Shown piece by piece: positions 24,301 through 36,600 of a DNA stretch of 64,000 nt (position 1 is its first letter; every line of letters begins with the position of its first letter). The translations under genes and the position numbers were made by a program. The notes under the pieces are model-generated. The model was given only the letters and a program-made list of their open reading frames with translations. It was not told where the DNA came from and searched no databases. The stretch comes from Oenanthe sinensis (taxonomy: Eukaryota; Streptophyta; Magnoliopsida; Apiales; Apiaceae): NCBI GenBank assembly GCA_028671895.1, contig CM053796.1, positions 36,764,860-36,828,859 on the forward strand, given 5' to 3'.

Positions 24301-25625
24301 TTCCGTGTCTATCCTTAGCCCTTTCTTTTGTTACTAGCCTTCGTTTTTGGATAATCGGTTGCTCCCCTTTCGATGTTATTCTCCAGCACTTGATTGTACC
24401 CCCAATATTATATTGCCTCATTTTTTCTTCATCTTAATCCCCTTCTGATTTATGGGGGGTCAATTCCCTAAAAACTGTTAAATCCAGGGCAGGATACTTC
24501 CATCACATTGTTAGCAATAAGGGTCTTCGCAGGCCGTAGGCTTGGTGATAATTTTAAAGTGTGATGTGCTTTTCTACATTTTTTCAGTGACTAATTTGCC
24601 AATCTGCACAGAAGTCTTGCTCCTTGTGGTATAGTGTCAAATCAGTTTCTACTAATTGAAACTTCTATATAAATTCGTAACTAGTGCATACATCTATATC
24701 ATATCTATAAGGATGTGGGTCGTTCCTTTTCGTCTTATGAGTGTTTAAGCTTTGGACAACATGTTTCAGTACCTGTATTTTGGGACAAGTTTAAATTATA
24801 TGATTTAGTCTTGATACTTTCCACAAGATTTTTCTAATTTGGTTCCTCATATATGAAAGTATCATCTTCATGCAACGGGTAAAAATTAGGTTGTCTTTTG
24901 GGCTTTAGAATGTTAATGAGCTGGTAAGGAAACAGGAACTGATATTTTCCCTGTCCATCTGTACGCTTGTGCATCTTCTTCTTCTTTTTTTTTTTGCTAA
25001 ATCGCTTGTGCAATCATACCAGCACTTGTGCATCTTTGTATGTGTGTATGCCTAGTGTTTCGAGTTTGTTACTGACTGGTCATCTTTGCTGAATTTGATA
25101 CACTGATACTGCAGAAGAATTTGCAATCCGATTGTATTTATAAACTATGATTAAGTAGTGACATAGTGCTATTTGTCTGATTTTCTCATTATATAGTCTG
25201 GTCCCTTGTTCTGTTGATAATATCGCATCCTCTCTGTAAAGGCAATTTTAGTGGGCATGTTTTATGATCATTGTTTTAGCTCGTCTTTTTCTGCAACCAA
25301 ATCTATCAGATTAAGATGGTATACTCCATTCTTTATTTGAAGATAATAATTGAAAATGGTATTTTATGTAGCAGATTGTAATAATTCTGAAGTATGTTAT
25401 ACCTATGTTTTAAAGTGTTTTAGTAGTGAGTGCATGCTTTTGCGATTCAATGCAGTTTATTAATCATGATATGCTTATTATGTAAATGTTGCAGAGAAGC
25501 AGCTGATGCTTCAGGTAGCTGAGCTGGTCCCTAGACACCCAGGACGGACTAAGAAACAGGAGGCTGCAACCACCTCTAATGCTGGGCCTTCAAAATCTGG
25601 GAAGGGCGGCAAAAAGAAGAGATAA
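21366..25625 (+). CDS. SRP19: signal recognition particle 19 kDa subunit
   Basis: Coding exons 21366-21542, 21640-21739 and 25495-25625 join in frame into 135 aa. The protein starts MDGHISNIKKW and contains YPIYINSKKTIAEGR, CENPTCVEIADCC, KAYPRDYMQLGRVRF and AELVPRHPGRTKKQE, all family signatures, with a basic SGKGGKKKR tail. SRP19 binds the S domain of the SRP RNA and helps SRP54 assemble for targeting of secretory proteins to the ER. A non-coding first exon probably ends at 20051 (CAG before GTAACA), giving a 1.3-kb leader intron with the acceptor at 21351-21352. The last intron is 3.75 kb and carries repeat insertions, yet splice sites on both sides are normal, so the gene looks functional. 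Confidence 0.95.
22050..24520. mobile_element. probable repeat/retroelement insertion in SRP19 intron 3
   Basis: From TGTAACACCCCAATTTCTGA near 22051 the sequence changes character, with an LTR-like TG-start, and continues for about 2.4 kb without a supportable reading frame. It contains an internal direct duplication (23161-23870). I could not define the right boundary or a target duplication; a non-autonomous LTR element is the best guess. Confidence 0.3.
23161..23870. repeat. direct duplication of about 330 bp in SRP19 intron 3
   Basis: Copy 1 starts CACGTATATACATATATAAA at 23161, copy 2 with the same string at 23502. Both run through CCCATCATTATTGTATTTTT and GCCATAGCGGAAAGG to a GAACTTAAAAAAAA end. 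Copy 2 has gained an (ATT)n run plus a repeated AAAACAAGGAATTA phrase at about 23568-23612. Confidence 0.9.
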
Positions 25626-27120
25626 CTCTTGTATTTCAGATGCATTACTTAAAGACTAGTTTAGAAATGTGTTCCCAAGGCATTGATGTGTAATCTTGTT
25701 GAATGTGAGTCATAGTTTTACAATGAACTTTTGTGTTACCCCCCACCTTTGGATCACATCTTTTGGAAATCTAAATATACATTGACTCTTGCTGATGAAG
25801 TAAAGTTTGTCCAGATTCTGTTTCTGTTGCTGAACTGACAAGCCAGATAGTAGTTTCCTGGCCAGTGGTTTACCGTTTATAAATATGCTTTGAGCTATTG
25901 TGAAAACTTGAGAGGGGCTGTTAAAGGTAGAAGTCAAGAACTAGGGCATGTTTTCTCTGACAAATGTGGTACTAGTATATTTTCCAAAATTATGAGGATT
26001 GTGACTTTGCCACAGTTTCTGCTTCTATTCTTTTTGCTACTCATTCGACAATTGACACTACTGGGCTCTTTTTCAACCTGTTTGCTGTATGAGCTAGGTG
26101 TAGTGCATGATTTTGTATACGTTGGTGGTACTGATGAGCTTATGTTCTTTATGACAGACCACAGACTGAGATATGTTAAAATATGTTACTTTTTTAAGGT
26201 ATTTACAATTATGTGATGGGTTTTTAAACTTTTTGTAGAATTGATTTGCACTTGTGGACTAATCGTTCCGAATGCTAGTAGAGCACCAAAATAGTGGATT
26301 ACATAAATGCATATTACGACTACACATTCACAATTTCATGAAACAACTAATTACAATGATGTAACAATTAAATAAATTTATTAGTGAAACATCCTTACAT
26401 TACACGTATTCTATGCTTAGTGAAATCAAATCACCCTGTGGTAAGAATGTATTCTATAATTTATTCATAATTATAAATGAAATTAGAGAGAATAAAAAAG
26501 TTGCTTAAAATAAAATCGGAAAACACACCGTAAAAAACAAAATTGAAAATAAAATATTATCAGTTAAAGAATATAACATAATATAATATCACATCAAATA
26601 ACTTCAAGGTACCAGGAAGTCGCTATTGAAGGATATCTTAAAAATGGTTTTATAAATTTTTGATAAATATATGATTATATTTGGGAACATATATTTAATT
26701 TCAAATGATAAAATTTGAGATGTTATTTCAAATTCTTAAATTTGTACTAATATTTGAATGTTTTAGACTTCCGATGAAATTCAAATCCAAAATCTTTTAA
26801 TTATTTAAACATGTTATTTGTTTAAATCTATAATTTTAAATGAAATCCATCTTCACAACAAATCATAAGAGAAAATCATTTTTTTTATTAAAATGTCACA
26901 CAAAGTCTTGAAATTTTAAGAATCATTTCTTAAAATGGATGGGTCGTCCTCAATTTTCCGAAGAGAAAAAGGTAGTACATATAATTTTTGTTTAAAGATT
27001 TAGAAAAACAGTGACTAAAATGAAACCAATTTAAATATTATAGTACCATTATATTTATCCACAAAAATAAGAGTATCTAATACGACACATTTTGTTTTGT
27101 GTGCATTTCTGTATTCCCGC
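25626..27120. other. intergenic DNA between SRP19 and the ZGRF1-like gene
   Basis: The first 600 bases are SRP19 3' UTR and flanking sequence. From 26230 the DNA is AT-rich with no feature I can support. The 27060-27147 part, ending in CTCCCAG before GTGAGC, is a probable non-coding first exon of the next gene, followed by (CA)n runs at about 27158-27172 and 27294-27318. Confidence 0.5.
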
Positions 27121-27677
27121 TAAATCCCCTTGCTCATTTACTCCCAGGTGAGCGCAAACACACACACACATAAATATATGTATGTATTTTGTATCTATCA
27201 TATAATCTGTGAATTCACACTTTCACTTAACATAATTGTTCCGTAATGGAGGTACTGCTTTAATTTCTGCTCGAATTTTTTAAATTTGTGTTTACACACA
27301 CACACACACACACACACTATATTTGAAATGTTTAGTATTGAACTTGAAAATCGATCTCAATTCTAGAAACTAGCTGCATATCAAATGTTTTTGTTGAACT
27401 TTAATTCATAATTCACCTCAATTAGATGAAAATTCAATTGTTTGTGCTTTTGATTTACACGCTAATTACTCGTCTCCTCGTTAATTTACTGTTTATATAC
27501 ATTACTTTTAGTTACTTGAATGTTGCGAGTGCGTACTCGAATTTATTTGTGCTTAACTGTTTTCCGATAACATTTAGCTTTTGTGTAACAGATTTGTGTA
27601 GCTGATTTAAGAATATAGAGATCTATTTTTTGACTTAAAAGGAAAAAAACGAGACGATTATCGATAGAAGTAGCTTA

Positions 27678-30600
27678 ATGTATCGACCGAACTTCAAGGC
27701 TAAATCAAGTTCTGCTGGTATATGTCTGAATATTCTCGGTGATTGTTTTTTTAGTTTTTGTTTTTTTCATACTATTATGTTGTTTAGTGTTCAATTTTTT
27801 TTTTCCTGAAGGTAGCAAAACTGATTTAGGCAGTAGTAGAGGATTGTCGAAGAATCTTAGTCCATCGCAAAAAATTATAAGAGGTTAGTCGATTTAAATG
27901 CAATGTATCTTCATGTTTTGGTTGAAATATGAACTTGTTATCTCTTTTTCAAATGCTATATTACGTGCTAGGGTTTTTGAAAAAAATAATTGAAATTGAA
28001 TTAGTGTAATATTGTATTAGTCTTGATCCTATGAGACTGCCATTGTGCAGTGGAGTGTATGCCTTGGTGTAGTATAAGCGACTCAAGACAAATGCTTGCT
28101 AATTCCTGATGTACTCTCCATAACTTGTAATAATTATAGCTTGCTGTTTCGGTGATGTTAGAATGCCATCATTCCTCGGATTTTTCAACTATTTCGGATT
28201 ACAAGAGAACTGAACTCAACAAGTTCACCAAAATGTCCTGATATTGCAAAAAACAGCACGACAGGTTGGTTTGTAGATCTACTGTTAGATTTGTAATGTT
28301 TAGAACTTATTATAGGTAATGTGATATTCCTCTTTCGATGACAATTTTTGGGTTTACAAGAAAGGCTAGTAACATTTGTATTATATTTAATTTGGGAATT
28401 TCTTTTATTTAATTGGATCTTATTCTTTCTTCTTCTGTTATCTTTCTCTTTTTCTTAGTTGACACTTCCCTCTCTTCTTATATTCCATTTTGAAGTGGAA
28501 AGTCTTGTAAAGTTCCCAACTAACTTATAAGTCAAAAAAATTATCATGATGGTTATCTAAGACTAGCAATCCGCGGATCACAATTCACAAGTGTGGCAGC
28601 TTGATTCCTCTACCTCCTTAAGAACTAACAGCTGTGTATTGAATTGCATCAATTCCCGATACCAGTGACCTAGTCAGTTACCTTGGTGCATGCCTAGACC
28701 TTTCCCTTTTCATGTCTGGTTGAATCACACTTCTTGTGGCGAATGAATGCTCGCTGGAAATGAAAGGACTCATACCATCTCTCTTGGTCTTATTGGTCTT
28801 ACCGTAAACTCATATTTTGTAGAACATGAGAGAGGGAGAGCAGACCTTATTAAAGATTTAGAGCTTTAGAATCCCATAAGATGATCCTGCATTACCACGT
28901 CAGATGTGCTCTCCTTCTAAGCATATAAACTATATAGTCCAAGGCTCATTCTGCAACAGCTTAAGCTTTTAGAAGAGTTGGCACTAAACTATGACGTCCA
29001 AAACTGCCATGTTTTGTTGCATATTCCCTTGTATTGGCCTAAATTTGAGTATGAGAGTAAACTACTACAATACATTGCAGTGCAGAAATATTATGGGAAC
29101 AGAATCAGAAACTCAAGGATCTGTTCATACAAGCCGTAGTTAAGAACTTAAAACATTCTTTTCAGCATTACCATATGTAGAGTATGAGAACCATATACCT
29201 TTCTAGAATCAATTGTACTTTATATTGTCGTGATATTGGGCTATCTGAAACTTCCTTTCCTTTCTTATCTTCCTGTTTTAGAATGGCAGGTCTTGTACAC
29301 TACACAATTAACTCAGAAGGCTAAGAAGTTTCATGATGGCATACACTATTTCTACAGGCCTGGGAAAAAAATTCCTATTCTGTCTTTTTGGTGTTTCTTG
29401 CAACACTAATAGATTCCTAGTTGTATTCAATTAGGTAACGTGTATTTCATTTTGTGAGCATTTAAATTTCTTGTCATTGACCTCAAGCAAAAATAAATGT
29501 TGGTGTTGATCTACTCTTCCTGTGTATATGGAGTTTAGCAAAAGAGAATCATGGAGTTTAATCTATTCTGATTTCTGAGATAATTTTTTGAGCTTTTTAC
29601 ATTTTACGAAAGCAGTAAAACTACAAAAAAGAACTACCTATTTTTTGAATAGGCTTCCTGCTCCCTGCTTGGTTTACTTTTAGGATTTTAGATGTAATAA
29701 TATATTTTCAGTAGTAGTCCAGAAATTGATACAAGATTCCTCCCCCTCCCCACTTGGTTTACTTTTAGAATTTTAGCTTTTGCCTACATCCCCAGTTGCT
29801 TGTAGTAATTCTGTTGTTACCACTTACCAGTTTGAATAAGCTTAAGGTGATCACTGATCAGCGCGTTGTTAAAATGTTGAAACTTAGTACCTAATACTTT
29901 TGCAGCATAGAAAATAAGAAAATTCACTTAAATTACTATTTGTATTTGTTACCTCCAAAACCCAAAATAGATGCTCACAATTATTTTAATCAGGTCTTTC
30001 TGCACGATGAAAGCGGTAGACTTCTGGATAGCAGGTTTCTTAAAAGCGATGAAAATATCAGGTCTGGTGAATCATTGAAGTTGGATGGCCATTTGGTGGA
30101 CATAGGAAACCTGAAAGGAGACAATGAGTCTTCTGAAGAGTCGAAACTTGTAGGTGGTGATTGCAATGTGGTTAGAGAAACAGGGATACAGCATCAACAA
30201 GTCCAGACCCAAACTAACTATCCTGGTGATTCCTTCACCTCTCCTTATTGATATTCATCCTGTGAAGCATATAATTCTGCTTAGATAATCGAATAATTAC
30301 AAGTGTAACTATTACAAGTATTCATGGCATTAATTGTAATATTGATAGCATGCTATCTCGGTGATTTACAGTCCGCCATACCTATATGTAATTTTGACTA
30401 TTTCAGATTACAGGAGACGTGAACTCAATGAGTATAGTGCTTCACCACATTTTGATACGTCAAAAATCAGCACAACAGGTTAGTCTGTAGATGTACTGCG
30501 TAACTGCTATATTTTTAATGCTTAGAACTTATTTTAGGTAGTGTGAAATCCCTGTTCTGAGTTGATGACAAATTATTGGGTTCACAAAACAGGCTAATAA

Positions 30601-33600
30601 CATTTGTATTCTGTCTGACAAGTGACATCGTCTAGATACTCATACAGGACTTTCTTTTTCATATTGGGATTTTATATTTGTCCTGTTATTACAGTGATGT
30701 ACAGGGATTCATTTTACAACAGCTTAAGCTTTAAGATCAGTTGGGAGTTGGGACTAAACTATTAAGTCCATAACTGCTATTTGTTGCTGATTCATTTGCA
30801 TTGACCAATATTGGATTAGTAGAGTAAATTACTGCAACACATTGCGGGGCAGAAAATGAATAGAACAGAATCAGAAACTCAAGGATCTGTCCATAGAAAC
30901 CTTATAAGATGTACTCATAAATTTAAACATTATTTATGGCCATAGCATATGTAAAGTATGACCATCATATACCATCCTCGAGTAAATATCACTTCAAATT
31001 AATTAATCACATATATTTGGCTAGCTGAAAATTCTTTTTCCTTTTTTTAAAAAAATTTCCTGATTCAGAATGGCAGGTCTTGTACAGTACTCAGTTAACT
31101 CAGAAGGCTAAGAAGTTTCACAATGGTATTTTAAAACTTTCAGTATGTGGATCTCAGAGGAGACAGGTTAGTACACACTTTCTACAGGTCTGCCGTCTGC
31201 CTAACAAACTCTTATTCTGTCCTGTTGTTATCTTTTGGTAAACTAAATGATTCCAGGTTGTCATTTCTATCAGGTATAGTTTTGATATTACCAAAAGAGA
31301 ATAGGGAAGTTCCATTTGGTATGTGATAAATTTGAACTTTTTACATTATAGTAAAGCATATAAACTATGAAAAAAGAACTACCCAGGTTTTGATTCAGTC
31401 TTATAAATTGAGGGTATTTACTTTTGTGTAGAATTATTTCAAGTGACAGAAGACACTGGCACACAGAAGTAGAGCGCCACCAATATAATGGTTTTACTTT
31501 TTCTGTGGTAGTCCAGAATCAAATAATTGCAAACTTCTCCCGTCCCATTTGGATCACTTTAATATATTAAGGTCTGCCTAGATCTTTATTTGCTTGTAGT
31601 AAAGTGCATTGTTTATTTTGTTTGTTTCGATGTTGTAAAATTTGCAGTATTTGGTATCTTATTGAACAAAAACGGTGATATTGTTCCTCCATTGATCAAG
31701 AATTTCGATTTTTGGGAAGTATCATGATCATCCAATAAGAAGGGTTTCAATTTTTTCAAATGAACGATTTGAAGACTTATTGATTCTAACAACTGATTGC
31801 AGAGTTGATCATTCGGACCTTTCAATTCATAGATGTAGATCTCGGACCTATGAATGGGGATATTCCCGAAACTCACAAAGAAAAAAGGAAGTGAGTTAGA
31901 CAAAAAGAAAAGCAACTTGGACAAAAAAAGAAGTGACTTGGACAAAAAGAAACGAAATGGCTTAGACAAACCTTTTTTGGGAAAATTAGACGCTTGAATC
32001 ACTGTTTGTATGTTTACCTCTAAAAATAACATAGATGCTAACAATTCTTTTAATCAGGTCTTTCTATACGATGAAAGTGGGAGACTTCTAGATAGAAGGT
32101 TCCTTAAAAGCGACGAAAATATTAGGTCTGGTGAATTAGTGAAGTTGGATGACCATTTGGTGGACATTGGAGACCTAAAAGGAGATAAAGAGAGTCTCGA
32201 AGAGTCGAAACTTCCAGGAGGTGATTGCGTCGTGGCGGGAGAAAGAGGGATATAGCACCAACAAGCCCAGACCGAAACTAATTATTCTGGTGATTCATTC
32301 ACCGATTTTTATTGATTTGCATCCTGTGAAACATATAGTTTTGCTTAGATAATCAATATTTATTATCAGTGTGTTCGTCCTGATATTTAACTTCTGTTCT
32401 GATTTATTGCAATGCAGAATGGGATGCGATGTACACTGCTCAAGTAACTCAGCGAAATAAAAGTACCACAGTGGTATCCTAAAACTTGCTTCTAGTGGTT
32501 CCTACAGAATGCAGGTTGGTTATTGTGGTACGTCTCCCTCAATTGTTTCATTGGATTTAAGCAGGTGGTCTCTGTCCAAGTTCGTAAAAGTCTTGCAATT
32601 ACAATGTGCCACTGTACAAAGTACCATTTTTCAAGTTTTAGATTACCTGTAGGTTTACGGAATGCATCACTATTACATTGTTACTCCATAGATCATATTT
32701 ATTACATAAAATCATGATGTGTTCAATCAGTTAAATTAAATGATAAAACATTAATTTGATCTTGTGGGACCCTACTGTTAAATGGCTTCTAGTCAACTGA
32801 GGGGCACAATTTAGGGTAGACATAAGTGGCTCTATGTATATATAAATATATAAACATCCAGGAATGCAATTCCATAATGTATCAGCTGCGGCCATTTTAG
32901 TGAATATGTTAATTAGGATAATATATTCATGGATACTCATTTGCCTCATAATTTATGTCAAGGAGGATTTTATTGTGTTAAAACAAGAAAACAGTTCGCT
33001 GTTCAAATTACATAGGAAGATGAAGACCTAATCTAACAAACTCTTCTTGACCCCAGATATGGGTTTAACCCTTTAAACATGTTGCCATAGTTACCAAAAG
33101 ATTTTCAATATTACTAGGCAAGAAAATTTGATTAATTACTTAAAATGCTAGTAAGTATGTAGAATCATCTGATATAAAAAGGTAGTAATTTCTCTTCTAC
33201 ATCAATATTTTTTGCAACCAAACTTTATGTTTTACGGATATTCTTTAGTAGGTCCTCTTTCTTTTAGTCAACTGATACTGTCAAGCATGCAGGCTACTTT
33301 ATTAGCTGAAGGTGGAACTACTTTATGCCGCAGATATCTCAAGTTATCAGAACATTTAAAGTCTGGAAGTGAGTTTAAATTTCCTAATTATTTGCTTGAA
33401 GTTGGTGAGCCGCGTAAACATCATGGTGGTATAAATCTCGCTTAGAATCAAATTTCATTATATTATAGTTACTGTGAAATTTTAGTCGGTAAATATGATA
33501 TGCATCTTCTGATGCTCTAGACATTATCATTTTTTGAGGTGCTTAATGGGGCCCTGATCTTCTCTTCTGATATATATTGCTTTGGTTGTGTAGAAAATCT

Positions 33601-36600
33601 TCAAAGTAAAGCCCATGTTTCTGAAGATAAAGCTTTACTTGTCAGTAGCTGCAGTGTAGACAACATCAAAATAAGTAACAGAGTTTTAGCAAAAGAAAAA
33701 TCTGGTAACGGTATGTAAGCTCCTTAATGGAAATAAAGTTGTTTAAGACTGTCAAGTACATACATATAATGTGTATGTTTGTGCGAGCACATGTGCCTTT
33801 CTTTCCCCTTTATGCAATAGATTGCTTATTGTGTTTTGCAATGAAGTTGAAAGATCTGTAATTGTGGTTTTGAACCCATGCAACAGGTATCTATACTGTG
33901 GGAGACTGGGAGATCATTCTATTTAATTTGTGTTTGGATGATAATACTTCATCCCAAGCCCATTTTTTGTATTCCTTTTGGCATCAAATGGATTAGGAAG
34001 ATTTGTAGGATCATTATGCTACTTTCATCCTCTTGATGGTGTTTGATCAAGTTTCAGATATCCCCTTAAAACACTTGATTTATTTGGATGTATAGCAGAA
34101 CTTCAAAGCATGAATTTACCTTGTAAAGAACCGGAATCAGTTTTCAGATGCTCTAGAGCTGACAAGATCAAACAAAGTAAGGAATCATGTGCAGCAGGAC
34201 TTCAAAGCAAGGATTCACTATGGAAGGACCCAGTTTCAGTTGTCAGAAGCTTTAGAGATGAAACAAAACCAAGTAGAGAAACATCTATGAAAAAGCCGTT
34301 GCGTGATGGTATGTAAGCTATCACTTGGTGTCACAATCGATTATAAAATATTATTAGTAAGTATACATTTTCCATCTGTATGCTTAATAAGATTTTGGAC
34401 CTGGCCTGGCCCTTATCATTCTGTTGTGGGTGGCTTATCAGAAGATTTCTTAAAAAGATCATCAGATTTTTATACAAATAACTACTGTAATATGATTTAA
34501 AATTATATTTACATTTTCAGGAACTACATCCTCCAGGCCTCTAGCATACTGCATATGCCCAAGAGTAATGGTGGGCCTGTTGGCACATTAATCATGACTA
34601 AATTAAAATTTTGATACCACCGATAGGCGTGATTCAACTTTTCTGTTTTCTGTTTCTGCAGTGCATGGAATTTTGTCCGTCCTCAAAAAACCTGAAACTC
34701 GGGAATGTAATGTTTCTATTAAAAGGGAATTTCCAGAGGAAGGCCATGCTTTACAAACTTCGGGTTTTGTTCATTTTGAAATCCTGAATAGAGTACAAAG
34801 ACAGCTTGTGGATGACCCCTGTGGTCAAAGCAGTGTTCAGGAGGATAGGTATGGTGAAATTGTAGATATAATTTATTCTGCCGCAAGAGGAGATCCAGAA
34901 TTAAAGATCCTCACTTCTGAGTTTTTTTTTGTGGTCTGTAGATACTTATCTCACTTGTGTAAATCACTATATTTATTAAAGAAAGTACAGTATACCACAT
35001 TAAGCCGTAAGATCAATACCTTCAAGTGCCAAGGTTTGTGATTAGTTATTGGAGTTGGGTATACAAGATATTTAGGTTACGTCACATGAATTATTCTGAC
35101 GCCGATCTCCTTTTGATTCTCCAAAATTATTACATCGAACATATACTAGGCAATTGGATAATCGGCTGCTCCATACATCATCAAAAAGATATGCACCATC
35201 TTTTTTTTTTTTTTTTTTGACGAAATGAGATCTTTCATTAATTCAAAGAGTCATACAAAAGAGTCTCCAACAAGTAACTCGGAGGAGACGTAAAATCAAC
35301 GAGGTTATTAGCAATACAAGGATATCTAGCAAGCTCATGAGCCGCCTTGTTTGCTTGTTTCCGAACAAAGGTAACAATGGTTCTAGACATATTATGCAAA
35401 TCCACACAGCATCTTCTGATAACATCTCCCACCTCAAGGACATTCAGCGTTTGCCGATTAATAGCATGCTCCGTTAACTGTGAATCAGTCTCAACCTGCA
35501 CAAATTCACTTCTAAATTGCTTATCAGTTAGCCACGAAAGAGCCTCCTTAACGCCAATGGCCTCCGCCTCAAAAACAGATGCTGGCATAGGTAGCCTGAG
35601 AGTTCTACCTGCTAGGAACGACCCCTGGTGATCTCGAGCAAGCATTCCAATCGAGAACGTATCCGATCCTGGATACACAGACGCGTCTACGTTGATTTTA
35701 ATACTACCTGCTACAGGAGGTGTCCATCTACAACCATGCTTACCACCTGACTTACCTCTAACTTGAACACCTGGTGCTTGTTTGCGTTTAGCTTCTTTCC
35801 ACTCTTTCACCAATTTAAAACTCCCTTCCATGGCGCGATCAGCTGAGACACTCTTGCCTTCCCAGACTTTTTGATTCCTCCAGAACCATATCCCCCATAG
35901 AACCACGCATATTTTGATTGCTTCATCAGCTGGGGCATCTGCTAACTTCGATAACACCCAATCTGGAATGTGTTCAACTGCGCTCATATCATAACTTAAT
36001 TCCATGTAACTCCAGCAGTGCTTAGCAAATTCACAGTTAAAGAAAATATGAGCTAGGTGCTCAGCATCTCCATCACACAACGGACACATACAAGGAACTG
36101 AAACTCCTTTACTGTTTAGTCTACTCCTTACTGGCACTGTGTTACGGCATAGACGCCAAATAAAAATTTTAATCTTATGTGGTAAAAGCAACCTCCATAT
36201 CTTCCCCCATCCTTCACCTTGTGGAACAACACCGATGCCAATATTCTGGGCATGCCACAAATGATATCCTGCCTTTGCCAAATAAACTCCATTTGTTGAA
36301 TTCGCCCACACAACTCTATCGCGAGTATTACACTGAGGTACAGGAATTGCCAATATTGCTTTAGCATCTTCTTCTAAGAACTGCTGTTGCACACGATTAA
36401 CATCCCACTGTTTCGAATTAGGGAGAAAGAAACTCGAGACCACTTCACTTCTTCCTTCATAAACATGGCTCCTCTCCACACGATAATCACTCTTGCTTCG
36501 AATCCAAGGATCTGTAACAGCCACTATATCATTACCATCTCCAACCACCCACCTAAACCCATTTAAGAACGCCTCCTTAGCAGTCCATATCCCCGTCCAA

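Noticed and set aside
31613..32044. 143-codon minus-strand frame as a nuclear gene
   Set aside because: The central part is plastid ycf2 and both ends are unrelated intron sequence; it is an inserted fragment, not a gene.
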